Positions 1 through 9,456 of a stretch of DNA of 64,000 bases are shown in pieces; position 1 is the stretch's first letter, and every line of letters begins with the position of its first letter. The notes below the pieces were generated by a model. That model worked only from the letters and a program-made list of their open reading frames with translations, ran no database searches and was not told the DNA's origin. Origin of the DNA: Isochrysis galbana. Its lineage: Eukaryota; Haptophyta; Isochrysidales; Isochrysidaceae. Made by a program: the position numbers and the translations under genes. The stretch is from positions 2,082,569 to 2,146,568 of the forward strand of contig CM030936.1 in the NCBI GenBank assembly GCA_018136815.1, read 5' to 3'.

Positions 1-197
1 GCAACATCTTGTACTGGCGACAGGTTCACCTCCCTCCCGCCTGCCGCCTCGCGGCGCCGGCTCCCGCCTCTCAAAACGGACAGCGCCGCAAAATAAGTAA
101 AAGTAAAAAGAAAGGAGAAAGGGGGGAAATCGATACCATGGGGGGGGGGGGGGGAGAAAAGGCTCCGCTTGCGGCTTGCGGCCGTATATGTAGGGGT
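1..197. other. Gene-free left edge, G/C-rich
   Basis: I see no gene here. The stretch is G/C-rich and includes a homopolymer run of G near 140-153. It lies just beyond the oligo(T) 3' end of the LINE copy that begins at 198, so it is the flank of that insertion. Confidence 0.5.
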
Positions 198-890
198 AAA
201 AAAAATATTCTTGAAGGTGCCTACTACTCTGCTATCCCCCGTCCCTCTCGCTGGGGACACCCCCTGACATCGCCCTTGCCCCACTCCCGCTCCCCTTTCG
301 CCCCCCCCCCTCGGTCCTTTTTATTCGGTTTTGGGGGGTCGACCCATGTGCACTACTTTGGGTCTGGCGACGGGGGAGGGGGGGGGCGGGCCTTTTGGCT
401 CGCAGTTGCTGTGAGGCGCTTTGGGTCGCGTCTCTTTGTGGGGGCCCAGCCTTGCGGCTTCCCCCTATGGGTGGGTCGTTTGGGAGTCTCTCCTCCCTTG
501 TGGCCAGGGCGCTATCCCTGGTCGCTCTCTTGTTCGTTGTTTTCTGCTTGTATGAGGATATGTTCGATGTCTAGTTTTTGTGTTGTTATTTTTAGGGTGT
601 GGCTTGGTGCTAGTGTATCGTTGTCTGTTGCGTCGAAGAGAGGGCGGAAGTCGTCGGTGTCCATTCGTTTCTTTGGTTGTCGACCCATGTCCGCCTGGGC
701 TCTTCTGGCCGCGTCCGTGGAGTTGCCGAAGTGCGCTGCTTTCACTAGGGTGGTGAATCTCGTCAGAATTCTTCTCTTGATTTGTTTGCTATCGAATGTT
801 ATGTTGTCGAAGTGTACTCTGTAAAAGTCTGTTAGAATATATCTCCATGCTGGGATGTATAGTATCTCTCTAGAGTGTGGCGAGTGTGTG
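198..890 (-). mobile_element. LINE copy 1, 3' part (ORF2 C-terminus and 3' UTR)
   Basis: Reading on the minus strand, 890 to 512 encodes the C-terminal end of a non-LTR retrotransposon ORF2. It carries the block AWRYILTDFYRVHF and the block MGRQPKKR that recur in the other LINE copies of this window. The 3' UTR follows from 511 down to an oligo(T) run on the sense strand (A run at 198-205 on the plus strand). No reverse transcriptase or endonuclease domain is present, so this is only the 3' end of the element. It is separated from the ORF1 part (1365-2950) by a family A repeat. I could not find a TSD for this copy. The family assignment rests on matching the copies at 6.5 and 31 kb, where a CCHC knuckle typical of LINE ORF2 is visible. 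Confidence 0.8.
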
Positions 891-1310
891 TTGGGGGCCG
901 GGACTCCCAGACTCCCAGAGGACCAGCCTAGCAGCTCAGGGGGCAGTGGCAGTGGAGGCTGGGGCTCAGCCCCTGGCCTCTCTTGCCTCTCCAGCGCGGT
1001 GCCTCGATGTCCCTTGGTGCCCCCCACAGTCCCCTGTCTGCCTGGTGACCAGGAGGGGGGGGGGAGGTCAGTACGAGTGCAGGCCCATGGGGGCCTAGGG
1101 AGTGCGAGTCCCGACCCGCACCCACTGGGGGTTTGGGTCTGGGTCAGGGTGTTGAGTGATCAGCCTATGCCAAGAGGCAGGGCATGAGATTGACTGATGG
1201 GCCCCCCGGAGGCCGGAGGCCGGAGGGGAGTTAGTTCCCGGTGTAAGGGGCGCAGGGCGCAGAGCGCCCCCATTGTCCCCCAGTTATCAGTTATAAAAGT
1301 AGGCTGATAA
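891..1310 (-). repeat. Family A non-autonomous element, copy A7, inside LINE copy 1
   Basis: On the minus strand this starts with a hairpin (plus-strand 1284-1310, arms TTATCAG and CTGATAA). It continues with the G/C-rich body seen in other family A copies, including the shared block around the words CAGGCAGACAGG and GAGGCCAGGGGCTGAGCCCC. It interrupts the LINE copy between its ORF1 and ORF2 remnants. It encodes no credible protein. Its tail lacks the E-type ending seen at 42.8 kb, so this copy is truncated or belongs to another subfamily. Confidence 0.7.
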
Positions 1311-1364
1311 GACCTAGCTTAGAGATGCAAAGTGACAAATACATTACGGCTTCTTCGTGAGCAG

Positions 1365-2950
1365 TCATTTTGGTATATGTCTAAGAAAAAATTGGCCGCT
1401 CACCAAATGAATTAACGCCAACGCCGCGAAGGATTCGTTAAATCGGGTGGTACGCGTGCCACTCCGTAGAGGTGGAAGGGAGGGGAGTACGTGGGGAGGT
1501 CTCTTTGAGTGTGGCTCTGGTGATGTCGGATACGGTGATCGCGTCGAGCGCGATTTTGCCTTTTTGTATGGCGTATTCGTCGGCTGCTTAGCCGCTTCTT
1601 GTTCGCACACGCAGAAGCGGTGTGTGAATGGTAGACCCTGTGCGGTCTCTGGGCGCCAGCCTTTACAGCCACGAAGGCTGCCGTGAATCATCAGCTTGTG
1701 CGGGGATTGGATCGTCGCCGGCATGCTTAGCGTTTTGCATGCCCTGACCCCGTAGTTGACCGGAATCACAGTGTTATCGACATTGACGATTAGTTTGCGG
1801 GGGAAGCTTCCGTCCATAAAGGATCCTTGGCCCGCCGAGACGTATAGGTGCTAGCGGGTGGAGTAGGCTGCCTTGGACACGAAAGTGCCCGCGCCTCCCT
1901 CGAGCTTCATTCGCTCGCGGTTGCCTTTCAGGAATGTCAGTCCCTCCTTTTCGACCGCCTTAATTAGCGCGCCTAAAGTGAGTTGCTTAGCTTGAGCGAG
2001 GCCATCAGCTTCGACGACCAGGTGTGCTGCCACGTCCTGGAGAGCGTTGTAGAGTGACTTTCGCGAGGTGGCGCCTCGCTTGTTGATCTTTTCCTCGATT
2101 GATACGATCTTGATGCGTACGGTGATGTCGGTCTGGTTCACGCGAAGGGTGGTGGTTTCGCCATACCTTTCTTGGAATTGTTGTGCGCAGTCTTCATTGA
2201 CGGCTACGTGCCAGGGGCCTGCGATGGACCGTGCCCAGAAGTCTGGCTCTGGATCGACTCCCTCTAGCTCGAGGAGCAGTTCAACTATCGCGGCGTAGAC
2301 GGTCGTGTCCAGAAAGGTGTAGTCCCCCTCTTGGTGGAAGGAGAGGTCGAAATTTGCGTCTGTGTCTACGCCCTCTTGCTCTCCATCTGACGCTGGCTCC
2401 TGCGTCAGGGGAATGTGGGTCGGCCATGAGTATGAGTTTGGTGTTTGGTGGCGGGCTGGTTGTTGGTGGTCGGTTCCCAGTCCCTCTTTCAGAGGGGCCC
2501 TGGTTGTGTTGTGTTGGGGCTCCAGTTGTGACATTCTTCTGTTGTAGTACGTATGCAGGGTGGGGTGTTGGTTGTGCCCATAAGGGCCACCCGGTCTCGG
2601 GCCGCGCCGCCAGGGCGGCGCGACCGTCACCAGGGTGGGAGGAGCCTCTGCCATGAGGCATGCCCAATGGTTGCTTTGTGCGTCTTGTCTGCTGTGTCTG
2701 TCCTGCTGTCTGCAGTCTGCTGTCCCCCATGGGGGGGACCAGCATGGCTGCTGAGGGTGGTGCGGCCGGGGCCACGGGCCGTGTGGCGCGACGCGAGTCG
2801 CACGCACCTGCTCGGCCTCCGCGGGTGGACGCGGTCGCTTCGCCAGCGACTGCTCCATGGGTACTGGAGGGGCGCCCTCGGCGGGGGGCCCGAAAGAGAG
2901 GGGAGTCGCGCCGGCGCGCTCCATGGCGACCAAGTATAAACTTAGTTGCA
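1365..2950 (-). mobile_element. LINE copy 1, 5' part (hairpin head plus broken ORF1)
   Basis: The sense strand begins near 2946-2950 with a hairpin head (2929-2946, arms ACTAAG and CTTGGT, one G.U pair). A start codon context CCATGGAGCGCG then opens an ORF1 of which 1851-2920 is readable. The central part matches the ORF1 of LINE copy 2 (7259-8971): compare LEGVDPEPDF with LEGVDLEPEF, and AIVELL with AIVAHL. A second piece in another frame (1365-1817) matches the next ORF1 segment (FPRKLIVNVDN beside FPRKIMLTVNG). ORF1 is therefore broken by at least one frameshift, and its CCCH tail is not recognisable. ORF1 of this clade probably makes an RNA-binding protein. This is inferred from the CCCH finger in copy 2. 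Confidence 0.75.
2929..2946 (-). promoter_or_regulatory. 5' hairpin head of LINE copy 1
   Basis: The sense strand reads ACTAAG-TTTATA-CTTGGT, a 6-bp stem with one U.G pair, seven bases before the ORF1 start codon. The same head, with a perfect 7-bp stem, opens family A copies at 23951, 24585 and 42031. Confidence 0.7.
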
Positions 2951-3134
2951 TGGCCAATGAATGATACCCCGTCAAAATCCACAGCACACACATGCAGTAT
3001 GCATGAAATAGATGCATCGTTTTCACAGGAAGTATTTGACGACCTCTAGTCCAATCAGATCATTTGTACTTCTTGGACCACCAATTACGTGAATGTGTCA
3101 ATTTCTCACAAGTCATGGAGCCTCCAGTACATAT

Positions 3135-4037
3135 TTAAAGATATTGTCGTGTTGCCTGATCATCTTGGGCACGTCTCAAGGCTTCAGCGGGTGTGAGACC
3201 TACGACATAGGACCTGACGACACGTGCATTTGGAGGCAGCCGGCTTTGCACGATGAGTAGCACTGAGCTCGTTGAGGGACTGTCAGTGTTTTCAGTTGCT
3301 TGCAAGTTGCATCCAATCTCGAAAGTGCCCTCGGAGTAGGGAAGAGCCATCACTTGCACACCACAGTCAGTACGAACGCGCGACGCTATGGAGCGGCACT
3401 CGACCAACGAAATCTCACCAGCAACCCGCACATTGAAGTTGGTAACATAGGGCATTGAGCCAATAATACTAATGCCAGTGTCCTGCCGGAGTGGTGGCCC
3501 CGGGCCAAAGTCTAAAGGTAACACGGTGCTTGTATCTCTCGACGATGCTGTCGTCACTGACGAAAAGAATGACGTCCCACGCCGTGTCTCGAGCAGTGAC
3601 CGTTGAGCCCTCAGGCCGTACATGAGGACAGGTACACCACGCATGCCAAGCTTCTGGCCAAGGTTCCACGCCAGATCATCGCAAGATGCCAGCTCGCGCG
3701 CGATCAGTTCGCATCTCAATTCAGAGAGCGGCATGAACGCGACCATATCGATAGCACCCTGGCGTGGATGCGGAGCTGGATGGGGCTCTCTTGATAGATC
3801 AACCAGCGACAACGCCTCCAAGGCGGCAGCGCCAGCAGCTTCAAGCAGAGGACCTGCAGAACCGACAAGCTTGACACTCGATCTGGCGTAGTCCCTGTCA
3901 CAGAACGTATCGACAACCGAACAGCCTTTTGTGCGTGCAGCAGCTGACGCTGCACGCGCGGCGACAGAGGCGAGCCCAGAGGAGATGTAGACGGCACACG
4001 AGTAAAGCGGCGGCGAGTTCATCGCTCTTGCGACCAT
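3135..4037 (-). CDS. Formiminotransferase N-terminal domain protein (plant FTCD-like)
   Basis: A 300-residue protein that matches the formiminotransferase catalytic fold of glutamate formimidoyltransferase and of the stand-alone plant homologues. Visible landmarks are the N-terminal beta strand CAVYISSG near residue 14, the block SSVKLVGSAG, and the folate-site block HPRQGAIDMVAFMPL near residue 90. In family members the histidine of this HPR block is the catalytic base. A C-terminal ISIIGSMPYVTNFNV corresponds to the FVxAYN strand. No cyclodeaminase domain follows, as in plants. The likely role is transfer of a formimino or formyl group to or from tetrahydrofolate, but the substrate is not certain for this subgroup. 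The start at 4037 gives a sensible N-terminus; Met-6 is an alternative. It is a single exon, flanked by LINE copy 1 on its 3' side. Confidence 0.8.
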   Translation of the reverse strand: MVARAMNSPPLYSCAVYISSGLASVAARAASAAARTKGCSVVDTFCDRDYARSSVKLVGSAGPLLEAAGAAALEALSLVDLSREPHPAPHPRQGAIDMVAFMPLSELRCELIARELASCDDLAWNLGQKLGMRGVPVLMYGLRAQRSLLETRRGTSFFSSVTTASSRDTSTVLPLDFGPGPPLRQDTGISIIGSMPYVTNFNVRVAGEISLVECRSIASRVRTDCGVQVMALPYSEGTFEIGCNLQATENTDSPSTSSVLLIVQSRLPPNARVVRSYVVGLTPAEALRRAQDDQATRQYL

Positions 4038-4786
4038 TGAGCGGCGCGGCCGAGATGACCGGGCGAGAAGAACTAACGCCTTCTACCAGATAGCGAGGAT
4101 GGTCACTACTAGTGTAGGACGATCTTGATCTCCGGGATTTGGGTTTAGGCACGTGGAAGATCTCGCGAAGCGACCGCTTGTCATTTTTCCTCTTCGCTCC
4201 CCGGACTGTGAACGCTGCCGTCCGCTGCTTCTCGCCCCTTGTTCACGTTTGCGTGTGTGCGCTTTCTATAGGGTAACTGGAGCCTGGCGGGCCTAGACTA
4301 GTTTTATTGTGCTAGGTCAGTCGCCCATGCCCATGCGCGGAGCGCGGAGGCTCCTTTATTTAGGAGCTCTGAGCCGCCAGGGTCGGTATACGGTATACGG
4401 TATACCCATCCCGGAGCGCCTTCACGCCCGGTACGAAAGGCCAAGGGCAAGTCCATTACTACTTAGGGATAGACATAACAGATAACAGCGGAATGAACCT
4501 AGAACCTAGCTACTTATATTATTTATGCACCACTTGTTAAAGTTAAAGGAGGTGATGATTGCTCAGCTCATGCCCCACCGCCCTTCGTTCTTCGTTCGCC
4601 GTTCGTCCCCAGTCCAAACACCCAAATGGGGTTGCGGGGTTGCCCGACCCAGTCCCAGTCCAGAATTTCATTCACCCGACTCCCGGCGGGGAGGAGGAGG
4701 AGGGCCAAAGCGCCGCGCTAGCCGCCGGTGCCGCTCGCGACGGAGTGGCCCAGAGCCCTCCGGTAGCGCTCGACTCGACAGACACG
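4038..4786. other. Intergenic region with short tandem GGTATAC
   Basis: This is the upstream region of the formiminotransferase-like gene. At 4384-4406 the 7-bp unit GGTATAC is repeated about three times. Each unit holds the palindrome GTATAC. The rest shows no supported gene. An open frame over 4559-5305 is compositional and runs into dispersed repeat B. Confidence 0.5.
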
Positions 4787-5369
4787 AGGCGCGTGCCATT
4801 CGTTCTTCCTTTCTTTCACCGAAACCGCGACGAAACTAACGTTAAACGTCGGTGCCCCCTCTGCGAGAATCGCGAAGAAGAACGGACGAGATGGAGGCAA
4901 TCATCGAAGGAATCGCGAGAGGAATCGAAGCGGGGGGGGAACAGCGCGTGCGCGGGGGGGGACGAACGACGGCCGGAGGAAACGAACCGCGCGCGGAGGA
5001 GAAGAAAGAACCTCGCGCGGGGGGGGAATAGGAATAACATAACGGCCGGAGGCGACGGACAGCACGCCGACGCCGAGCGAGGGAAAGAACCTGCCGCGGG
5101 GGAGGGCGAGGGACCGAGGGCACGACGGGGCAGCGTGGGAGTGGGAGGGCGCGTGGCCGATCTTGGAGCCGAGATCGCGTCCTTTCCCTCGCGGAGCGCG
5201 GAGAGACCCCCCACAAGAAAGGCATGGAACATGTTTGTAAGATGCAGGAATACAACACAGACAGGCCCCCCGCCCCCCGAAGGGGAGTTGGAGCCTTATG
5301 ACTAATGGGGAGGCGGGGAGGGCACGAGCACAAGGCGCCTCCCCATGTGAACCAAGTTTATTAACTTAG
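4787..5369 (-). repeat. Dispersed repeat B copy 1, with hairpin head at 5352-5369
   Basis: Positions 4787-5215 are closely similar to 47218-47634 (same orientation, about 430 bp, sharp edges). Neither strand keeps a common reading frame between the two copies, so it is not coding. On the minus strand the unit is preceded by a hairpin (arms CTAAGTT and AACTTGG, loop AATA, one G.U pair) followed by CACATGGGG, the same layout as family A heads. I infer that B is the body of a further hairpin-headed subfamily. The copy at 47.2 kb lacks the head. Confidence 0.6.
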
Positions 5370-5389
5370 ATGACCTCTAGCGACCAAAG

Positions 5390-5720
5390 ATAGCGCCCGG
5401 GCCCACGAAATGAAGCTCCCCCCGCGATCCCAAGCACCCATAGGGGAAGCCGAACGAATGGCGGGCGACCCGAGTCATGAGTCATGCCGCCACGCCGCCA
5501 CCTAAGAACACAACAAAATGTCCGCCCTATCCCTCCCCCAGCGCTAGGCGCTAGGCCGAAGATAGTGCACATGGGCCAACCCCCCGAAACAGAAGAAAAA
5601 GGACTGGGAGGGGGAGCGGAAAGGGAAGTGTGGTAGGGGCTAGGGCGATGAAGGGTGAAGGGAGTGTTTGTAGTAGTAGTAGCTTAGCGGACGCCTTCAA
5701 GAATAACGTTCTTTTTATCT
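5390..5720 (+). mobile_element. LINE 3' UTR fragment
   Basis: This matches the sense strand of the LINE copy 1 3' UTR (minus strand of about 198-470). Shared words include TAGTGCACATGGG and the terminal GCCTTCAAGAATA followed by a T-rich end. It is non-coding and 5'-truncated. Confidence 0.6.
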
Positions 5721-6212
5721 ACTAGGGGAGCGGCCACAAGGCAGGATGAAGGGAGGAGCGGAGGATGCGGGCAAGGCTACGAAGTCTAACTCCAAAGCCG
5801 CGCGCCACCCTAGTGCGGGGCCTCGCCCCGCCAAACCCCCATAGCTGTGCGCGAACCCGCAAGGCTTCCCAGGGAAGAAAACCGAAGATCAAAACTCCGC
5901 TAGAGCTTAGCACCCCCATATTTGTGTATAATAAAATAGGTAGGCTAAGAATGAACATAAATCTCAACCTCGTAGCAGAAACGCACGGCCTCGCCGAACG
6001 ACTCGCCTAAGACGTAACCACACCTCGCCCCAGATACAGATACCACCCGACGCCGACGCACGACCGCCACATGCCATGAGCCATAAGACAAATCGGCGAA
6101 GACACGACACCCGAAAATCATTGGAAAGAAACAGCCACCCAGCGACGCAGGAGAAAGGCGAGAACACTCGCTGGGGGCAGGTGCACCCCGCCCAACCCAG
6201 TCCCCCCCTACA
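5721..6212. other. Gene-free flank of LINE copy 2
   Basis: I found no supported gene. The first part recalls repeat sequence and the last part directly adjoins the TSD of LINE copy 2 at 6213. Confidence 0.4.
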
Positions 6213-6229
6213 ACCTGAGCCCCTACGTA
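6213..6229. repeat. Target-site duplication of LINE copy 2 (left)
   Basis: ACCTGAGCCCCTACGTA, 17 bp, repeated exactly at 8997-9013. It abuts the A run (sense oligo(T) tail) at 6230 onward. Confidence 0.9.
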
Positions 6230-6549
6230 AAAAAAAAAAACATCTGAAGATTCCGGGCTACACACCTACTAGACTAGGGTACTACTTCCCCATCCCTGCC
6301 GCCACCGCCCTTAACTTCCCATTCCTCCACCTCCTCCCCTTCCCCCCTTCATTCCTTTGTCTTCGGTATCCGGGGTTCGGCTCGGGTGCGCTACCACGAG
6401 CCTGGTTCAAAGCGCGGGTTCCGGGCAGGCCTGTTGTTGGTCAATTGTCATCTTGTGCTTGTCGGGTCACGTGCTTGTTCGTCTTTCTCGCCCTTGCTTA
6501 TCGCTATTGTGTCTCGGTGGGTTTATGTCCAAACGAGGTGTATCTCGTC

Positions 6550-7258
6550 TCAGAGTTGTTCTGGTACGGGTCCCTCGGCAATTATATATGCCACCCCCAT
6601 CGAGGTGGTCAAGGTTTGCAGCTCTAGACTTGGTTCTAGCTTTCCTCTTGCACCTAGTGTGAACAAAGGGTATATATCGTTCATGTCGATCCTTTTCTTC
6701 GGCTGTCTGCCCATGCCTGCTTGGGCGGTCCTAGCCGAGTCTGTCGTATTCGCAAATAGTAGTGCCTTGCTTAGTGTCGTGTACCTGTCTATCGTTCTTA
6801 TCAACACTGATTTCTCCGAGAATTCAATGCCGTCGTAATGTATCCTGTAGAAGTCTGTTAAGATATATCTCCATGCTAGAGTGTAGAGTATTGTGAGCGA
6901 TCGCGGTGCTTTCCCCTCTGGGTGCATGAAGAGGTTATCTACGATTACCTCTTCCCTGCTTCTACCATTACGGGGAGTGTACCTTGCCAGATTGTCGAGC
7001 GTCTCGAATATCTTGACTACCCTCGGGCACTCGCCCAAGTGGGTGGAAGATTCGTTAGACGCCTTGCACATGCGGCAAGTATTGTCTCTGTCCGCGAACC
7101 GGTTGTAGGTGCCTATCCTTCTGTGGGTTAGGTGCTTGAAGTGGAGGTGTGTATCTCTCACCGTCATCATCGGGGATGTATATATTGTGGCTAGGTGTTC
7201 CCACGTGTTGTCAGGAATCGGTAGACGCTGTTTCCAATTCTCGGGTCCCGTTAGGCGT
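6550..7258 (-). pseudogene. ORF2 C-terminal remnant of LINE copy 2
   Basis: Reads from about RLTGPENWKQRLPIP through a zinc knuckle of the form C-x2-C-x8-H-x3-C (CRMCKASNESSTHLGEC) to AWRYILTDFYRIHY and MGRQPKKRID, ending at 6550. The same modules occur in the copy at 30.9-32.2 kb. A CCHC knuckle near the C-terminus is typical of LINE ORF2 proteins. The frame differs from that of ORF1 at the join near 7258, so the two are not fused into one protein. No catalytic domain remains. Confidence 0.8.
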
Positions 7259-8971
7259 CTACGCTTTCCGTCCGTCCTTCCATGCGCCCGGGTACTCGTG
7301 CGAGCGGTTGCATGCCTTGCCCATGATGTTCATGGGGCATTTGCCGTTCGGGAATCGCTTGCACAGTTCCGTGGCATTCGGGTTCATGGCTTCTTGGATA
7401 GTCATCTTCGGCGGGGCCGCGCGCTTGCGTTCCTCGCGCTCGAGTCGCGCGGCTTTTTCTTCCTCGCACACGCAGATGCGCAAGGGGGGATGGAACGCCA
7501 TGGCGTAGCCTTTGTTATATCCTTTGCAGCCCTTAGGCCCCGCGTGGATGCTCAGGTTCTTTATGTCGCCGCCGAGCTCGCGGCAGTTGCGGACGGAGTA
7601 CTCGATGGGGAAGGGAGCCCCGTTGACGGTGAGCATGATTTTGCGCGGAAAGTCGAAAGAAGCGAACGTTCCGTGCTTCGGAGCTACGTACAGATGGTAT
7701 ACTTCCTTCTTACCCTGTGTTACAAGGATCCCCTCTTTGGTGAGGATCTTGGTGCGCTCTTGGTTGCCTTGGAGGAAGAAGAAGCCTTGGTTCTCGACCG
7801 CTTTGGCGAGCGAGCTAATTGTTATGTAGTTTTTCAGCTCAAACTTGTAGTTGCGCACCACTAGGTGCGCTGAGGCGTCTTTAAACGCGCTGGCCAATGC
7901 CTTATTGGATGCCCGCGGGATTTCTTTGAATTTTTCGTCGAGTGTTTGATACTTGACCGCGATCGGGCAGGGAATACCCGCCTTGCGAAAGTCCGCCACA
8001 TCTTTGTATTCTTCACGGAATTGATTGGCGCAATCCGCCGTGACGAGAATCTCCCAAGGGCCGGAGGCGCTCTTGGATAGAAATTCGGGCTCGAGGTCTA
8101 CGCCCTCCAGCTTGTTTAGGTGCGCGACGATCGCGCCGAGGACCTCTTCGTCTTTGGCCTTGTGCCCTTTCTCGTATGCCGTAAAGGTGATAATGATCTT
8201 GTGGGAGTCCGGGAATTCGGCCTCCCCCTCGGGTTCGGGCTCTAAGTCTTCGTCAAGGAGGGCCACCTGTGTGGCCAAGGCGGAGGGTGGGGTTAGCCTT
8301 GAGTAGGCTTTCGTCTCTCGGGCGTCCATATGGCTCGATGTTTCCGCTATGTTGTCTCCCCCTACCGAGGTTTCCGTGTGGATTGTTCTTTGCGTATGCT
8401 CTCTCTCAAGTTGGTGCTTGTTGTGGTGGGCCTCCTGGGCCTGTGCCACTTGCGACGTTCGCGCGCCCGTGGCTCGCTTGTCCGTTTGGCCTTCGGGGGC
8501 GTTGGGGGGCATCCCTCCTGGTCTGCCTCCCTTTTTGCTCCTGTGCCCCGTGCTGGGGGTTCCTGACTGCTCTTTGTTCAACCCCTTGTTGTGGTGCAGC
8601 ATTTCCCCATTGGGGTTCTGCTGAAGATGGTGCCGGGCCGGCCCCTCGCGCCGGAGCGCGAGGGCGGTACCGCGGTTATGTAGGGTCCCAGCCCGGAGGC
8701 CTTCCCTTTGGAAGCGTCCCACTGGTGTGGTGTGACTGGTGTGGCTGTGTGTTGTGTTGGAGGTGTGCTGTGTGCTGGCTGCTGCCAGCATGGCAGCCTT
8801 GTTCGTGGCGTTCGCGGTTGTCCGCGGGCGTGGCAGGCTGGCTCCTGTGCCCACCTGGCTGGGAGGGTCGTCCTGTCGCGGTCGCTTCGGCGACAGCGGG
8901 GTGTCACTCAAACCTTCGTCCATCTCAGCGAGGGCAGCGGCAGCGAGGGAGGGCGGCGGCGCGCGCTCCAT
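7259..8971 (-). CDS. LINE ORF1 protein with C-terminal CCCH finger
   Basis: A 570-residue open frame that starts MERAPPPSL just after the hairpin head. The first 230 residues are low-complexity and rich in Thr, Ala, His and Arg. A conserved central region follows, including SHKIIITFTAYEKG and AIVAHLNKLEGVDLEPEF. The C-terminus carries a zinc-finger pattern C537-x7-C545-x8-C554-x3-H558, close to CCCH RNA-binding fingers. Homologous pieces lie at 1365-2920 and at 43110-43250. By analogy with LINE ORF1 proteins it should bind element RNA. The frame is intact over its full length, which fits a recent insertion or selection in trans. Confidence 0.75.
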   Translation of the reverse strand: MERAPPPSLAAAALAEMDEGLSDTPLSPKRPRQDDPPSQVGTGASLPRPRTTANATNKAAMLAAASTQHTSNTTHSHTSHTTPVGRFQREGLRAGTLHNRGTALALRREGPARHHLQQNPNGEMLHHNKGLNKEQSGTPSTGHRSKKGGRPGGMPPNAPEGQTDKRATGARTSQVAQAQEAHHNKHQLEREHTQRTIHTETSVGGDNIAETSSHMDARETKAYSRLTPPSALATQVALLDEDLEPEPEGEAEFPDSHKIIITFTAYEKGHKAKDEEVLGAIVAHLNKLEGVDLEPEFLSKSASGPWEILVTADCANQFREEYKDVADFRKAGIPCPIAVKYQTLDEKFKEIPRASNKALASAFKDASAHLVVRNYKFELKNYITISSLAKAVENQGFFFLQGNQERTKILTKEGILVTQGKKEVYHLYVAPKHGTFASFDFPRKIMLTVNGAPFPIEYSVRNCRELGGDIKNLSIHAGPKGCKGYNKGYAMAFHPPLRICVCEEEKAARLEREERKRAAPPKMTIQEAMNPNATELCKRFPNGKCPMNIMGKACNRSHEYPGAWKDGRKA

Positions 8972-8975
8972 GACC

Positions 8976-8993
8976 CTATCAGTTTACTGATAG
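8976..8993 (-). promoter_or_regulatory. 5' hairpin head of LINE copy 2
   Basis: Sense CTATCAG-TAAA-CTGATAG, a perfect 7-bp stem, starting three bases inside the element as defined by the TSD. It lies directly upstream of the ORF1 start codon at 8971. The stem sequence differs completely from that of LINE copy 1 while pairing is kept. Confidence 0.85.
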
Positions 8994-8996
8994 TTG

Positions 8997-9013
8997 ACCT
9001 GAGCCCCTACGTA
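8997..9013. repeat. Target-site duplication of LINE copy 2 (right)
   Basis: ACCTGAGCCCCTACGTA, identical to 6213-6229. Confidence 0.9.
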
Positions 9014-9190
9014 GAGCACAAGGGGCAAGGGGAGTTGCCGCAAGGCGGGTGGTGAGGGAAAGGAAGGGAAAGGACGTGGCTACAGAAGCAAAACCTAGTG
9101 CCACGGGCGAGGCGAGAATGTTAAAAGGTTTTTTTAAACCCCAAAGCCGCGGGTGTGGTGATAATATTAAAGGATTTTAGAACTATGTTG
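9014..9190 (+). repeat. G-type repeat with two E-like tails
   Basis: The words GAGCACAAGGGG and GCCGCAAGGC recur at 39660-39700. Two tail motifs follow, each a G/C-rich stretch ending in GAGAATGTTAAAAGG or GATAATATTAAAGG. These resemble the E tail GTGAGACTATTAA seen at 11.2 and 42.8 kb. LINE copy 2 inserted at the left edge of this repeat. It is non-coding. Confidence 0.5.
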
Positions 9191-9456
9191 CCACAAGACA
9201 CGTGGGGCAAACGACAAAGTGCTCGCAACAACTAGTCAGCAAGTGGCATCGTACACTTGCGTCTGCATTCTGCGTCGATCGACAGTCTCAGTGACGAGTG
9301 GTAGGGCGTATGCGACGGCAGCCATAAAAGCATGGAAGTCTTTTCGGGTCGACGAGGCTTTCCGTAATGTCTATTTCTCAATTTTGAACAAGACGTTGTA
9401 GCCCCGCATCCGGGAGAGTAGCATATGAAGGTGGGCATCGTCGGACATCGTGCACT
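9191..9456. other. 3' flank of the Ycf33-like gene
   Basis: No gene is recognisable. The segment should contain the 3' UTR of the minus-strand gene that ends at 9457. Confidence 0.4.

Larger units (their letters stand above)
6230..8996 (-). mobile_element. LINE copy 2, complete ends but internally deleted (2.77 kb)
   Basis: This is a minus-strand non-LTR element bounded by a perfect 17-bp TSD. From 5' to 3' on its own strand it has a hairpin head (8976-8993), ORF1 (8971-7259), the C-terminal end of ORF2 (about 7258-6550), a 3' UTR and a sense oligo(T) tail (A run from 6230). The endonuclease and reverse transcriptase parts of ORF2 are absent, because ORF1 runs straight into the last roughly 230 codons of ORF2. 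Both ends are intact and a TSD is present, so the deleted form may itself have been mobilised in trans, like a half-LINE. The alternative is that it inserted whole and lost its centre later. Confidence 0.85.

Noticed and set aside
198-2950. A single TSD bounding the whole of LINE copy 1
   Set aside because: Sequences next to 198 and 2950 do not match, so I do not claim the ends belong to one insertion event.
4559-5305. 248-codon plus-strand open frame in repeat B
   Set aside because: The second copy of repeat B (47.2 kb) does not keep the same frame, and the composition is Arg/Gly/Glu low-complexity.
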